Of a stretch of DNA of 64,000 nucleotides, positions 35,601 to 46,557 are shown in pieces. Source of the stretch: Aralia elata (taxonomy: Eukaryota > Streptophyta > Magnoliopsida > Apiales > Araliaceae); contig CM068385.1 in the NCBI GenBank assembly GCA_034770075.1, forward strand, positions 43,732,721 to 43,796,720. The letters run 5' to 3'. Under the pieces are notes generated by a model. It searched no databases and was not told the origin of the DNA. It saw only the letters and a program-made list of their open reading frames with translations. Each line of letters opens with the position of its first letter. The first letter of the stretch is position 1. The position numbers and the translations under genes were made by a program.

Positions 35601-37417
35601 TTTATAATTAAATAATAACTCAGGATAGTTACCTAAATTACTATTTAAGTAATATTAAATGGTAATTAAATGAGTTAACCTAATTAATCATATATTGAAC
35701 AAATTATAAATGGTTCACCGGTTTATTATGTGCATAACACTTAGTGTTAATAAATTATGAACTTAAGGTTCCATGGTATATTAGTAAGGGTCAGCAACAG
35801 CAACTCGTTGTGTATTATGTGGTCTACTTATGTGTTAGCTGAATTTCATTAGTACGCGCATCGTATAATTGTACTCAGTACTAATGGATAGGCCGACTCT
35901 ATTAATGATAGGTCTTCCCACCCAAGTTAATTAAAGCCAGTATTATTTGTAGCTGAGCAAACAGGCAAGTTCTCTATCCCGAAACTTTACTTTATTGCAA
36001 GTTTCCTGACCTTGTACTTTATTTTGTGCAAGTTTCTATCCCTACTCAATTTATATTCGAGCAGGTTGTATTGTTATTGCAAATTCACATACTTACTCAA
36101 GTTAGTTGAGCAAGTAAGTTATGTTGAATTGTTTCATTGTGCTAGTTATTGAGTGCCATTTGTTATATTGCGTAAGTTGGAATAATTATTGTACATTATT
36201 CTATATCATATTAATTATTGTTATTCACACGAGTGTGCATTTTCAAGTCATGTTCTTAATACGAACTATTTAATTGGGATAACATCTAAGCCAATTGTTC
36301 GGCTAGACATTTAATTGAGATAACGTCTAAGCCAATTGTTCGGCTAGACATTTAATTGAGATAACGTCTAAGCCAATTGTTCGGCTAGACATTTAATTGA
36401 GATAGCGTCTAAGCCAATTGTTCGGCTAGACATTTAATTGAGATAGCGTCTAGGCCAATTGTTCGGCTAGACATCTAATTGAGATATAATAGTAGTCTAT
36501 GCCAATTGTTCGACTAGACAGTTACATGTTTGAAATTCTTGACATGATTATTGTTGAAGCTAGTCCAAACCATATTGTTGTGTTGCGGAAATTCAAAGTT
36601 AGCAGCAATCCTCATAGTAGGGCAATATTTATTATGGGTATGAAGTACTCGAAACGAAATACAGGGTATAATGTATACTCGGAACGACATTCAGGGTATG
36701 ATATATACTCGAAACGAACAACAGGTGGTTATTTTGTGCACATTATATCTGTATGAGGGGCTGATCACCTTGAGTACCCATCTATCTATGGATATCTTTG
36801 ATATTCGAAACGGACAACATGGTCTATGGCCTATGGATATCTTTGATATTCGAAACGAATACTCACGGTCTATAACGACCAACTCAACCGTAAATATTCT
36901 TCACCTTGTGTGTCTTGAATATCATTTCTGGAAGCGTTATTCTGTATAGTGTGTTCTTGAGTATTGTGACTTAGAGTTATCAGCTTTACAGTTAATCCTT
37001 CCGAATTACTGTTGGATAAGCCTTCACAATTATTGTACATTGTGAAAATTTAAAGAATTATATTCTTTTCATTCATGATATATCTTTATTGGTTATTTTA
37101 ACTTGCTGGGCAATTAGTGCTCACCCTTGCTATATCATGAACCATTTTCAGATAAGTCCGTGCTCGTACAAGATGCCAAGGATGATAAAGGAAGAAGACA
37201 AAGTCCGTGTTTGACTTATGTTTAGTTTATTTAGTTTGCTTATGTTGTAAACTCTTTTGTGTTATTATTACAGTGTATCAAGGTTAGAAAACCTGGGATG
37301 ATTGTAAGTGTTACCAATAATTATATTCCGCATTTATTTGGGTAGTTAGAATGTTGTTAAGTTGGATCGGGAGCACTGAATCTGGGGTTCAAAGAACTCG
37401 GATTTGGGGGCGTCACA
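32665..37417 (+). mobile_element. 3' LTR of element A
   Basis: 4753 bp, nearly identical to the first LTR; by eye the differences are scattered single bases and a longer T-run near 32730. All internal landmarks are repeated: TATAAATAG at 33571, donor-like site at 33751/33752, AT-rich region, hairpin array at 36268-36521. It is followed by TACAA (37418-37422) and the second part of the B(-) LTR. Confidence 0.92.
36268..36521. repeat. 41-bp hairpin tandem array in LTR A (second copy)
   Basis: Same six-unit array as at 28085-28336, with a few single-base differences. Equal copy number in both LTRs fits a recent insertion. Confidence 0.9.
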
Positions 37418-38513
37418 TACAACTAATAAGTGTTGTGCAAAATACGACAACACAATACAAATACATCTTAAATTCTCAATACACTTATTGTCACACTAAT
37501 AGTAAGGTATTGAGATATTTCTATTGTCTCGGACCATCACTCCATTCCCCGGCTAGTCCCCGCTACACTCTCTTTTCTTGAGGAGAACAATGGAACAAAA
37601 AGGAAAAGGGTGAGCACAAATAGCCTAGTAGAAAATATCATGACTAAGATAATGAAGAATAAAATTATCTTTAGCCTTCAACCAAAATAAATCAGAGATT
37701 TAAAGATATTATAATTGTTCAATAACAACAACTGCAGCGGAACGAATAATCCATTAGAAGAGTCAAGCAGATTATAATATCTACCATCTTCTATAAGTTA
37801 AAGGATCACCACCAATATTTTATCCCTGTAACACCAATCAACAGTTTCTGTTTATGAACATCTAAATCAACAATTTATATTCAACAGCCTCTCTTTGCAC
37901 TATGTGACAAAGATATTTATTTATAACATCACCGGTCATGATCATGCCAAACGCCAGTTCATCTTTGCACTACGGGCCAAAGAGAACTTTCACCATACGC
38001 CTTTGTTTGCAACACCAAAAGTCATGATAATACCAATACACAGTTTGGTCAAAATCATGTCACGCCAGTTCATCTTTGCACTACGGGCCAAAGAGAACTA
38101 TCACCACAATTTAAGGATGAGGATGATGACAATGATATAGAATGAATACAGTGAGATCAAGAATAAGAATAAATGTTTAATTTATCCAGTATCGATGGTT
38201 GACCAAATTGCCAACATGATAACCAAATTGTGGAGTCAAATTCAAGAATGATATTCAAAAATAAAATTCACGATTCAACTATATCGTATCAAACGAAATA
38301 GAAAGATTCAGGTAAAAAGATATTAGATGAAGCACAAACTATTAAGGATATTCAACAAATTTTCAAGGATTTTCACCATTTAAAATAAGGTTTTGGAAAC
38401 AAACAGAGATTTCTTATCATAAATGGAGAAATGTGAAAGAAAAGATTTTCCTTAAAGAGTACATAAGAAATGATACGTTATACGAGTATAACAGAATATA
38501 TGAAACTGCAAAT

Positions 38514-38877
38514 GGGTTTTCACCCGTCATGCGGTAATCCGCGTAGACAGATTATTTCCATAAAAGATTAATAAGTAATGAATACGAAGGGTTATTCACC
38601 AGGCATGCGTCAATCCGCACGGACAGGTTATACCCACAGATTAATAAGGAACAAATGCAAAAGGGATATTCACCAGGTACGACACTCCGTACATACAGGT
38701 TATTCCCACAGAGTAAAATGAAATGAATACAGAAGGGTATTCACTAGGTACGACACTCCGTACATACAAGTTATTCCCACAGAGTAATAAGGAATGAATA
38801 CAGAAGGGTATTCACCAGACATGCGTCAATCCGCACGGACAGGTTATCCCCACAAATTAATACGGAATGAATAACAA
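38514..38877. repeat. About 72-bp tandem repeats in LTR B(-)
   Basis: Five units of 71-75 bp, each with a phrase like gggtattcaccaggtacgac followed by a purine-rich end aaggaatgaatac. Two subtypes alternate (catgcgtcaatccgcacgg and tacgacactccgtacatac). The mirror array in LTR B(+) is at about 41402-41765. Confidence 0.88.
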
Positions 38878-41138
38878 CCTTTCTGAGTATAATATCACTT
38901 ACGAACAAGGAACAAATGATATTACATAAGAGTACGAAAGAAATGATATCCCCTACCTTTGTTAATAAGTGATTAGATGTTGCTTTCTATGAAGTTTACT
39001 AACTTGGACAATACTAGTATTCTCACAAATACTCATAATAGCCTAGCACACTAAGAGAACTCAAGAAATTTAGAGAGAGAGAGTATAAGCAAGGAAGGTG
39101 TGAAGATTTCTTAAGATAATCCCTCCTATTTATAGAAAAACCAAGTTTCATTAATTGCACAATAAGGGCTCGACTTATTACACTTTAGTACCTCCATCTT
39201 TGCCTCTATTTTTAATATAATCCCTCAAGTATTATCAATCTTGCATAACATCCCCTAATAGTTCCCACATGTGAACCAATAGTTCCATCATGTGAACCAA
39301 TAGTTCACATCATGTGAATTTCAAAATTTCAATTAGGTACTCCTAAGTTAGACTCCATTTTTAATCCGTCAATAATGCTAAAATATCATAACAAATAATA
39401 TGAGTTACAATGCCATGATAAATAATAAAAAGTACCATGCAGATGCTACTGTAACAATTATTGAGTCAAAATACTGTGCAATTGCTACTTTATCAATTAT
39501 TAAATCAATAATATAAAATACTGTGCAATACCGTGTGCCTGTGAAATATCGCGTACTACTGTGGAATAACGCATTTTACTGTTCTTTTTATTACCGGGTA
39601 TTTTAACAGTTGCCGGTGATAATACTATTGATAAAATACTGTCGTTTTCAGTATCCGACAATGGGGCCCACTATCGTTGATAATATTGTCATTGTGAGGT
39701 CCACTAATATTTTGTTATTTCGGCGCCGTACGTTACCGAATATAAAATTGGTTATTTCGACGGCACCGTCGTACTTTACCGAATATAATATTTTTTGACA
39801 AAAAGAATATTATCCGACAGAAGGAATATTCCCCGACATACAGGTTTGACTTTTTGTATAAATGAATAGTATATTTATATGAATAGTACTTTCGTATTTA
39901 TACCGTATAATTTTTGTATCCAGCTCATATAAACGTTATGACGTAATTCAAAGATCGAAGAAAGTGTAAAAGCATTTTTAGCATGAATAGTCTCCCGTGA
40001 ATAGTGATCACGTGAATAGTGATTTAGTGTTATTACTAGACTTCTCAATTGTCACATTTCACTAGTAACTTTATCATTATCGATTTAACACCTTTCTGTT
40101 TAAAATAACAATAAGAAGAAAAATAAATTCTCTTTATTAAAATTATCGGGGTCTTACAATTTATTTTTCTTCTTATTATTATTTTAAACAGAAAGGTGTT
40201 AAATCAATAATGATAAAGTTACTAGTGAAATGTGAAAATTGAGAAGTCTAGTAATAAGGCTAAATCACTATTCACGCGATCACTATTCACGGGGGACTAT
40301 TCACGCTAAAAACGTTTTTACACTTTCTTCGACGTTCGAATTACGTCATAACGTTTATATGAGCTGGATACGGAATTATACGGTATAAATACGAAAGTAC
40401 TATTCATACAAATATACTATTCATTTATACAAAAAAGTCAAACCTGTATGTGAGGGAATATTCCTTCTGTCAGATAATATTCGTTCTGTCGGAGAATATT
40501 ATATTCGGTAAAGTACGATGGCGCCGTTGAAATAACCACTTTTATATTCGGTAACGTACGGCGCCGAAATAACAAAATATTAGTGGGCCCCACAATGACA
40601 ATATTGTCAACGATAGTGGGCCCCGTTGTCGGATACTGAAAACGACAGTATTTTGTCAACAGTATTATCACCGGCAACTGTTGAAATACCCGATAATAAA
40701 AAGAATAGTAAAACGCGTTATTCCACAGTAGTACGCGGTATTTCACAAGCACACGGTGTTGCACAGTATTTTAAATTATTGATTCAATAATTGATAAAGT
40801 AGCAATTGCACAGTATTTTACACTAGCATCTGCATGGTACTTTTTATTATTTGTCATGACACTGTAACTCATATTATTTGATATGATATTTTAGCATTAT
40901 TGACGGATTAAAAGTGGAGTCTAACTTAGGGGTACCTAATTGAAATTATGAAATTCACATGCAATGAACTATTGGTTCACATGATGTAACTATTGGTTCA
41001 CATGTGGGAACTATTAGGGGATGTTATGCAAGATTGATAATACTTGAGGGATTATATTAAAAATAGAGGCAAAGATGGAGGTATTAAAGTGTACTAAGTC
41101 GAGCCCTTTTTGTGCAATTAATGAAACTTGGTTTTCCT

Positions 41139-41327
41139 ATAAATAGGGGAGATTATCTTAAAAAATCTTCACACCTTCCTTGCTTATACTCCTTCTCTCT
41201 CTCTCTAAATTTCTTGAGTTCTCTTAGTGTGCTAGGCTATTGTGAGTATTTGTGAAAATACTAGTATTGTCCAAGTTAGTAAACTACATAGAAAGTAACA
41301 TCCAATCACTTATTAACGAAGGTAGGG
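41139..41327 (+). promoter_or_regulatory. TATA box and splice-donor-like site in LTR B(+)
   Basis: TATAAATAG at 41139-41147 is followed by a CT-rich stretch (ccttctctctctctctaaat) and AACGAAG|GTAGGG at 41321/41322. Spacing and layout parallel LTR A. The acceptor-like end of this LTR is CTCTTCAG near 42710, after the phrase gtgctcaccc. Confidence 0.55.
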
Positions 41328-42960
41328 GATATCATTTCTTTCATACTCTTATGTAATATCATTTGCTTCCTTGTTCGTAAGTGATATTATACTCATAAAG
41401 GTTGTTATTCATTCTGTATTAATTTGTGGGGATAACCTGTCCGTGCGGATTGATGCATGTCTGGTGAATACCCTTCTGTATTCATTCCTTATTACTATGT
41501 GGGAATAACCTGTATGTACGGAGTGTCGTACCTAGTGAATACCCTTCTGTATTCATTCCTTATTACTTTGTGGTAATAACCTGTATGTACGGAGTGTCGT
41601 ACCTGGTGAATATCCCTTTGTATTTGTTCCTTATTAATCTATGGGTATAACTTATCCGTGCGGATTGGTGCATGCCTGGTGAATAACCCTTCGTATTCAT
41701 TAATTATTAATCTTTTGTGGAAATAATCTGTCTACGCGGATTACCGCATGACTGGTGAAAATTCATTTGCAGTTTCATATATTCTTTTATACTCGTATAA
41801 CGTTTCATTTCTTTTGTACTCTTTAAGGGATATCTTTTTCTTTCACATTTCTCCATTTATAATAAGAAATCTCTGTTTGTTTCCAAAACCTTATTTTAAA
41901 TGGTGAAAATCCCTGAAAATTTGTAGAAATATCTTTAATAGTTTGTGATTCATCTAATATCTTTTCACCTGAATCTTTCTATTTCGTTTGATACGATATA
42001 GTTGAATCGTGAATTTTATTCTTGAATATCATTCTTGAATTTGACTCCATAATTTGGTCATCATGTTGGCAATTTGGTCAACCTTCGACACTGGATAAAT
42101 TAAACATTCATTCTTATTCTTGACCTCACTGTATTCATTCTGTATCATTGTCATCATCCTCATCCTCATACTTAAATTGTGGTGATAGTTCTCTTTGGCC
42201 CGTAGTGCAAAGATGAACTGGCGTGACATGATTTTGACCAAACTGTGTATTGGTATAATCATGACTTTTGGTGTTATAAACAAAGGCGTATGGTGAAAGT
42301 TCTCTTTGGCCCGTAGTGCAAAGATGAACTGGCGTTTGGCATGATCATGACCGGTGATGTTACAAATAAATATCTTTGGCATATAGTGCAAAGAGAGGCT
42401 GTTGAATATAAACTGTTGATTTGGATGTTCATAAACAGAAACTGTCGATTGGTGTTACAGGGATAAAATATTAGTGGTGATCCTTTAACTTATAGAAGAT
42501 GGTAGATATTATAATCTACTTAACTCTTCTAATGGATTGTTCGTTCCGCTGCAGTTGTTGTTATTGAACAGTTATAATATCTTTAAATCTCTGATTTATT
42601 TTGGTTGAAGGCTAAAGATAATTTTATTCTTCATTATCTTAGTCATGATATTTTCTACTGGGCTATTTGTGCTCACCCTTTTCCTTTTTGTTCCATTGTT
42701 CTCTTCAGGAAAAGAGAGTGTAGCGGGGACTAGCCGGGGAATGGAGTGATGGTCCGAGACATTAGAAGTATCTCAATACATTATTATTAGTGCGACAATA
42801 AGTGTATTGAGAATTTAAGATGTATTTATATTGTGTTGTCGTATTTTGCACAACACTTATTAGTTGTAAATGGAAAAATTCGTATTTGTATTTGTATTTT
42901 GTAGAATGTTATTGGCGACTCAAAATGGGTTGTGTGGACCTATTTTGGGGGCGTCACAGT

Positions 42961-42972
42961 TGGTATCAGAGC
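42961..42972 (+). promoter_or_regulatory. Primer-binding site of element B(+)
   Basis: TGGTATCAGAGC, an exact initiator-Met-type site, two bases after the LTR end at 42958. Non-coding leader follows to 43155. Confidence 0.9.
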
Positions 42973-43155
42973 TTAGGGATATGATCTCTGGAAGAGATCT
43001 GAGATTAGAACTAGGAGGGGAGAGACGAGTATAATCCTTCGCTAGTGTATCCTACCTAAGCTATTTTGTTTTTTTTAAAATTGGTTTGGTTATAGGGACA
43101 AGATGTTGCATGTCTATTTCTTTAACTAATCTTTGTTTTGTGATCACATTTCAGA

Positions 43156-44440
43156 ATGGCATCTAAAAACCAAGAGATTCACTATGAGACAATTGTAGTT
43201 GAAAATCAGGAAGTTATAAATAATACGGGTGCAAACTCAGAACATCATGATGTTAATCATGATGCTAATAACATGATGAATGATGAATTTTTTTGAAACT
43301 TCATGGAATATATGCAGAACCAGGCGAGAAGAGCTCATGTCTACAATACTGGCAGAAATACTGATAATGCACGAATGGTCACTGCCAAGCAGTTCAAAGA
43401 GTTGGGACCACCTGAATTTTTCGGCAAGTCAGATCCACTCAAGGCAGAGGCATGGCTCAAATAATTAACAAAGATATTTGATGTACTGCGTTGCACAGAC
43501 GAACAAAAGGTTCCTTTTGCCACTTTTATGCTGCGAGGAGAAGCGGATCATTGGTGGGAATCCGTGAAACGTACCCGTCACTCGGCACTCGAGATGTCTT
43601 GGGTCGAGTTCCGGGAATTATTTAACGAGAAGTATTTTCCGAAAAGTATTCGCCATATGAAGGAGGTAGAATTTATTAAACTAGAATAGAACAACATAAC
43701 GGTGTCGCAGTACGAAGCCAAGTTTACCGAGCTGTCGCGTTTTGCATCCCATTTGGTGGACACTGAGGAACGGATGACACGAATGTTCCTACGAGGTTTG
43801 AAACCAGAAATTCGTCAATATCTCATTTCTCATAAAATTTGTCTATATACAGATGCTGTGGATAGGGCTCAAGTAGTGGAGCAAGAGAGAGGAATACTGC
43901 AACCAGGAAGCAACAACCAACAATGAGAGAGAAATTACGATAATAATCGTAACGGTGGCAACAATCATCGAAATAGTGATAACCAGCGAGGAGGGAATCA
44001 TCACGTCGGAAATGGTAACCACTTCGGTGGTAATCCTGGCCCAGATAACAAGAGTAGTGAGTAAAGCAGCAACAATTCCAAGAGGATGAAATTCAACAAT
44101 AACCAGGGAAATGCACCAGCATCAGTAGCAACACCAGTACCAGTTTCGAGGGAAGGGGAACGACCACTAGTCATATATTACAAATGTTGAAAGGAGGGAC
44201 ATATCAGTCCAAACTGTACACAGCCACCCAAGGTATGTTACAATTGTGGAAAGGAAGGCCACATATCTCGATTCTGTCGTGTAGCAGAATCAAGTCCAGC
44301 CGTAATGATGACACCAAGGGCTGACACGGACAAGTCAAAGCCTGCGGTACAAGGCAGAGCTTTTGTCGTAACCTCTCAAAATGCGTGGAAACCAGATGAC
44401 GTCATAACCGGTGAGCTAATCATAAACTCTTGCGAGTCTA
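43156..44440 (+). pseudogene. Gag of element B(+), with several stops
   Basis: The ATG at 43156 (MASKNQEIHYE) follows a pyrimidine-rich stretch ending CACATTTCAG. The core is readable: TAKQFKELGPPEFFGKSDPL, VPFATFMLRGEADHWWE, EFRELFNEKYFPKSIRHMKE, YEAKFTELSRFASHLVDTEE. An Asn/Gly-rich linker leads to two zinc knuckles; the first has lost a residue to a stop (YYKC-stop-KEGHISPNC) and the second is CYNCGKEGHISRFC. In-frame stops interrupt it at least six times, some at positions where the family has Gln (CAG to TAG). A frame change joins it to the protease. It is a dead copy. Confidence 0.85.
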
Positions 44441-45230
44441 TACCTTATTAGATACTGGTTCCACCTACTCTTTTATTTCATCTACTTGTGCCCAACGTTT
44501 AAACTTGACCCCTGATAAATTAAATTTTGACTTATTTGTTGAAACATCATTAGAACAAACATTCGTTACATCTACAATCTATAAATCTTGCTTTGTTCAA
44601 ATCGGCACCCTCACATTACCTGTTAATCTTATCTCCTTGGACATGCATGAATTTGATTGGTTAACTACTCATCATGCTAAAATTGATTGCTTTTGTAAAG
44701 TCATTAGTTTTCATATTCCTGATCAACCTATTATGCGAATTCAAGCAACCAAACCATTGAAATCAATAACCGTCATTTCTAGTCACAAAGTCATTCGTTT
44801 ATTGAAAAACGGATGTCAAGCTTTCTTAGCCCATGTAACTGATTTAAACAAAAGTACGTCAGATTTGAATAATATTTCTGTTGTTAATGAGTTCCCTGAC
44901 GTATTTCCCGAAGAACTTCCTGGCCTACCCCCAGACCGTGAAATTGAATTTTGTATCGATCTTGAACCCAATACAAAACCCATTTCTAAGACCCCATATG
45001 TATGGCTCCTATTGAATTTTTTTTTGGTGTGAAAAACCCAACTAAATGAGTTGTTAGATACCGACTTCATACATTCGAATACATCGCCTTGGGGTGCTCT
45101 TATTTTATTCATAAAGAAGAAAGATGAGAGTAAATAGAAATCTATGCAGATCATAAAAGCCTCAAATATTTATTCACCTAGAAGGAACTCAACATGTGAC
45201 AATGACGTGGATCGAGCTGTTAAAGGATTA
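44430..45230 (+). pseudogene. Protease to truncated pol of element B(+), RT core deleted
   Basis: The protease reads YTLLDTGSTYSFIS (active site DTGS) with the later motif FDWLTTHHAKIDCFCK. Next comes the RT linker VVNEFPDVFPEELPGLPPDR. RT starts (SPWGALILFIKKKDES, with indels around 45010-45050) but jumps at about 45131 straight to the RNase H end (ADHKSLKYLFT, stop, KELNM), so most of RT and RNase H are deleted. The sequence is cut at 45230 by element C, in the middle of the codons for LLKDYD. Stops at the Gln codon of FTQKEL and at two Arg codons just after it are all C-to-T type. Confidence 0.85.
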
Positions 45231-45231
45231 C

Positions 45232-46533
45232 TGATGAGTAGGTTTTTAACCTACGAGTTTGATATGTCTATGGTTTAGTTCTTTACTTGATTTTAAGTGT
45301 TTTTGGTATCTTTTATTTGCTTTCATGTTGCTTTTGTAGGTCATGGCTGGCTGTGGATTGAAAAGAAGAAAATTGGCTGGGTGCAGGGCATTCTCGCCGG
45401 GGCGAGAACTCGTGCGTTATATTTCTCGCCTCGGCGAGATCTGGTCGGGGCGAGGATTTTGTGTAGTAACTTCTCGCCGGGGCGAGAAAACGGCTGATGG
45501 AAATTTTTAAGTTGCTGGCATTTAGTTATTTTGGAAAGGTTGAAGTGATCAAGGACTCTTGTTATTAATCTGATTGAGGGACTTAAGGAGACTATAAATA
45601 GAAGATCAATACTTGGATTAAAATATACACAAACTTATTCAGAGATTGAATTTTCAGAGCTAAGCAAGGAGATTGGAGGACAAGTCAAGCATCGTGAGAA
45701 GTTCAGATTGGAGAGCTAGAGATTATACTGAGTTTTCTTTTAATCTTTATCCTCTGATTTGTAATTAATTATGATGACTTATTTTGGTATTCTAGTTTTA
45801 ATTGCTAATATGAACTAAATTCTTAGTTAAGGCTACAATGGAACCAGTTATAATTATGAGTTGATTATCTATTTGATTTCAATTGTTCAATTTGATGGGA
45901 GTTGTCTATTTTATTTTATGCTCGTTGATTAATTGTTTGGCCGACAATTAGCGGGTTACCTTAGATGAATTCGGGAGATGAAATCTAGGGTTAGAACTGA
46001 ATAAGATAGCGTATATTCTTAATTATTTGCATGTGTTGAATAATTAGATTTGTGAAGTGAATAGGGATATTTCTTTACTGCATGTAACAATTGGAAATTG
46101 GAACTTAATGAATTTAATCCTTTAACTTTGCATAGGAATATCGTAGAGTAATTGGAATAGATAGATTTATTTGATCACTTGGAAAAGGGCTTATAAATGC
46201 AATTGAATTTCTGTTAACAACTCCATTGAAGTGAATAATTGGAAGATATAGATAGATTGGTTTATGATAAATAACTGGGGATATTGTAGTCTTAATCATC
46301 TTAAATCTGAATTTCAACCTTTGAATTAATTGTTAGTGTTAGTATTTATTTAATTATTATTAATCAAAAATCCCAAAATTTGTGATTGTTTAATAGAATA
46401 GGCATAATTTAGATTGACAATTGGAGATTAATAACATAGTAATTCCTGTGGGTTCGATACTCTCTCTTATCACTTTATTACTTGTTGATCGTGTATACTT
46501 GTACGTAATTGTCGATTGTGAAATCGGGCAACA
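45232..46533 (+). mobile_element. LTR of element C (1.3 kb)
   Basis: Starts TGATGAGTAGG and ends GGGCAACA, followed after six bases by a TGGCGCC-type primer-binding site. It carries a TATA box (TATAAATA at 45593-45600). It interrupts element B(+) pol. Only about 50 bases of the interior are seen before element D interrupts. The primer-binding type differs from A, B, D and E and resembles the tRNA-Asp type used by Athila-like elements; the lineage is not proven. The open frame at 45297-45497 is not supported. Confidence 0.75.
45391..45488. repeat. Repeated palindromic TTCTCGCC/GGCGAGAA motif in LTR C
   Basis: Three near-palindromes (45391-45408, 45423-45440, 45471-45488) of the form TTCTCGCC..GGCGAGA, plus a half-copy near 45444-45455, stand out as a GC-rich island in AT-rich DNA just upstream of the TATA box. 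Confidence 0.85.
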
Positions 46534-46539
46534 AGTTTT

Positions 46540-46557
46540 TGGCGCCATTGCCGAGGA
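46540..46557 (+). promoter_or_regulatory. Primer-binding site of element C
   Basis: TGGCGCCATTGCCGAGGA resembles the common plant site TGGCGCCGTTGCCGGGGA with two differences. It is followed by about 48 bases of interior before element D starts at 46606. Confidence 0.75.

Larger units (their letters stand above)
24485..37417 (+). mobile_element. Element A: complete gag-only LTR retrotransposon (12.9 kb)
   Basis: Two long, nearly identical LTRs (24485-29234 and 32665-37417, about 4.75 kb each) flank a 3.4-kb interior with a primer-binding site, two Gag-type ORFs, a remnant of the protease active site and a polypurine tract. No reverse transcriptase, RNase H or integrase is present. Perfect 5-bp target duplications (TACAA) flank it. 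The size and content match the TR-GAG class of non-autonomous plant elements. The few visible LTR differences suggest a recent insertion. The end sequences (TGTAATG, GGGGGCGTCACA) and the 3' untranslated sequence resemble those of element E. Confidence 0.92.
24390..40158 (-). mobile_element. Element B(-): solo LTR in inverse orientation, split by element A
   Basis: Segments 24390-24484 and 37423-40158 together make 2831 bp, the same length as the B(+) LTR within one base, with the same ends on the - strand (start TGTAAGACCC, end GGGGGCGACACA). It is flanked by a 5-bp target duplication ATTTA at 24385-24389 and 40159-40163 and has no internal region, so it is a solo LTR left by recombination. 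It landed 35 bp inside the B(+) LTR. Confidence 0.88.
37423..42862. repeat. Giant head-to-head inverted repeat formed by two LTR B copies
   Basis: The B(-) LTR (37423-40158) and the B(+) LTR (40164 on) are reverse complements separated only by the 5-bp ATTTA. Matching landmarks include the tandem block (38514-38877 against 41402-41765), the TATA box (minus strand near 39125; plus strand 41139) and the tips at 40140-40158. Together they make a palindrome of about 5.4 kb. The first roughly 30 bases of the B(+) arm are missing at the centre because they sit at 24355-24389. Confidence 0.9.
24355..45230 (+). mobile_element. Element B(+): interrupted Ty3/gypsy element (LTR, gag, partial pol)
   Basis: The LTR starts TGTAAG at 24355, runs to 24389, is interrupted by the B(-)/A insertion, and resumes at 40164-42958, giving a reconstructed 2830 bp. 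It ends GGGGGCGTCACA and is followed by a TGGTATCAGAGC primer-binding site. Gag and a deleted pol follow to 45230, where element C interrupts. The 3' LTR is not in the window. The left flank ends ATAAA at 24350-24354. B(+) is the oldest member of this nest. Coding parts have many stops. Confidence 0.85.

Noticed and set aside
37895..38140. 81-codon ORF in LTR B(-), with a 120-codon counterpart at 42029-42391
   Set aside because: It spans an internal repeat (the phrase FIFALRAKEN occurs twice) and differs in length between the two LTR copies; no coding family recognised.
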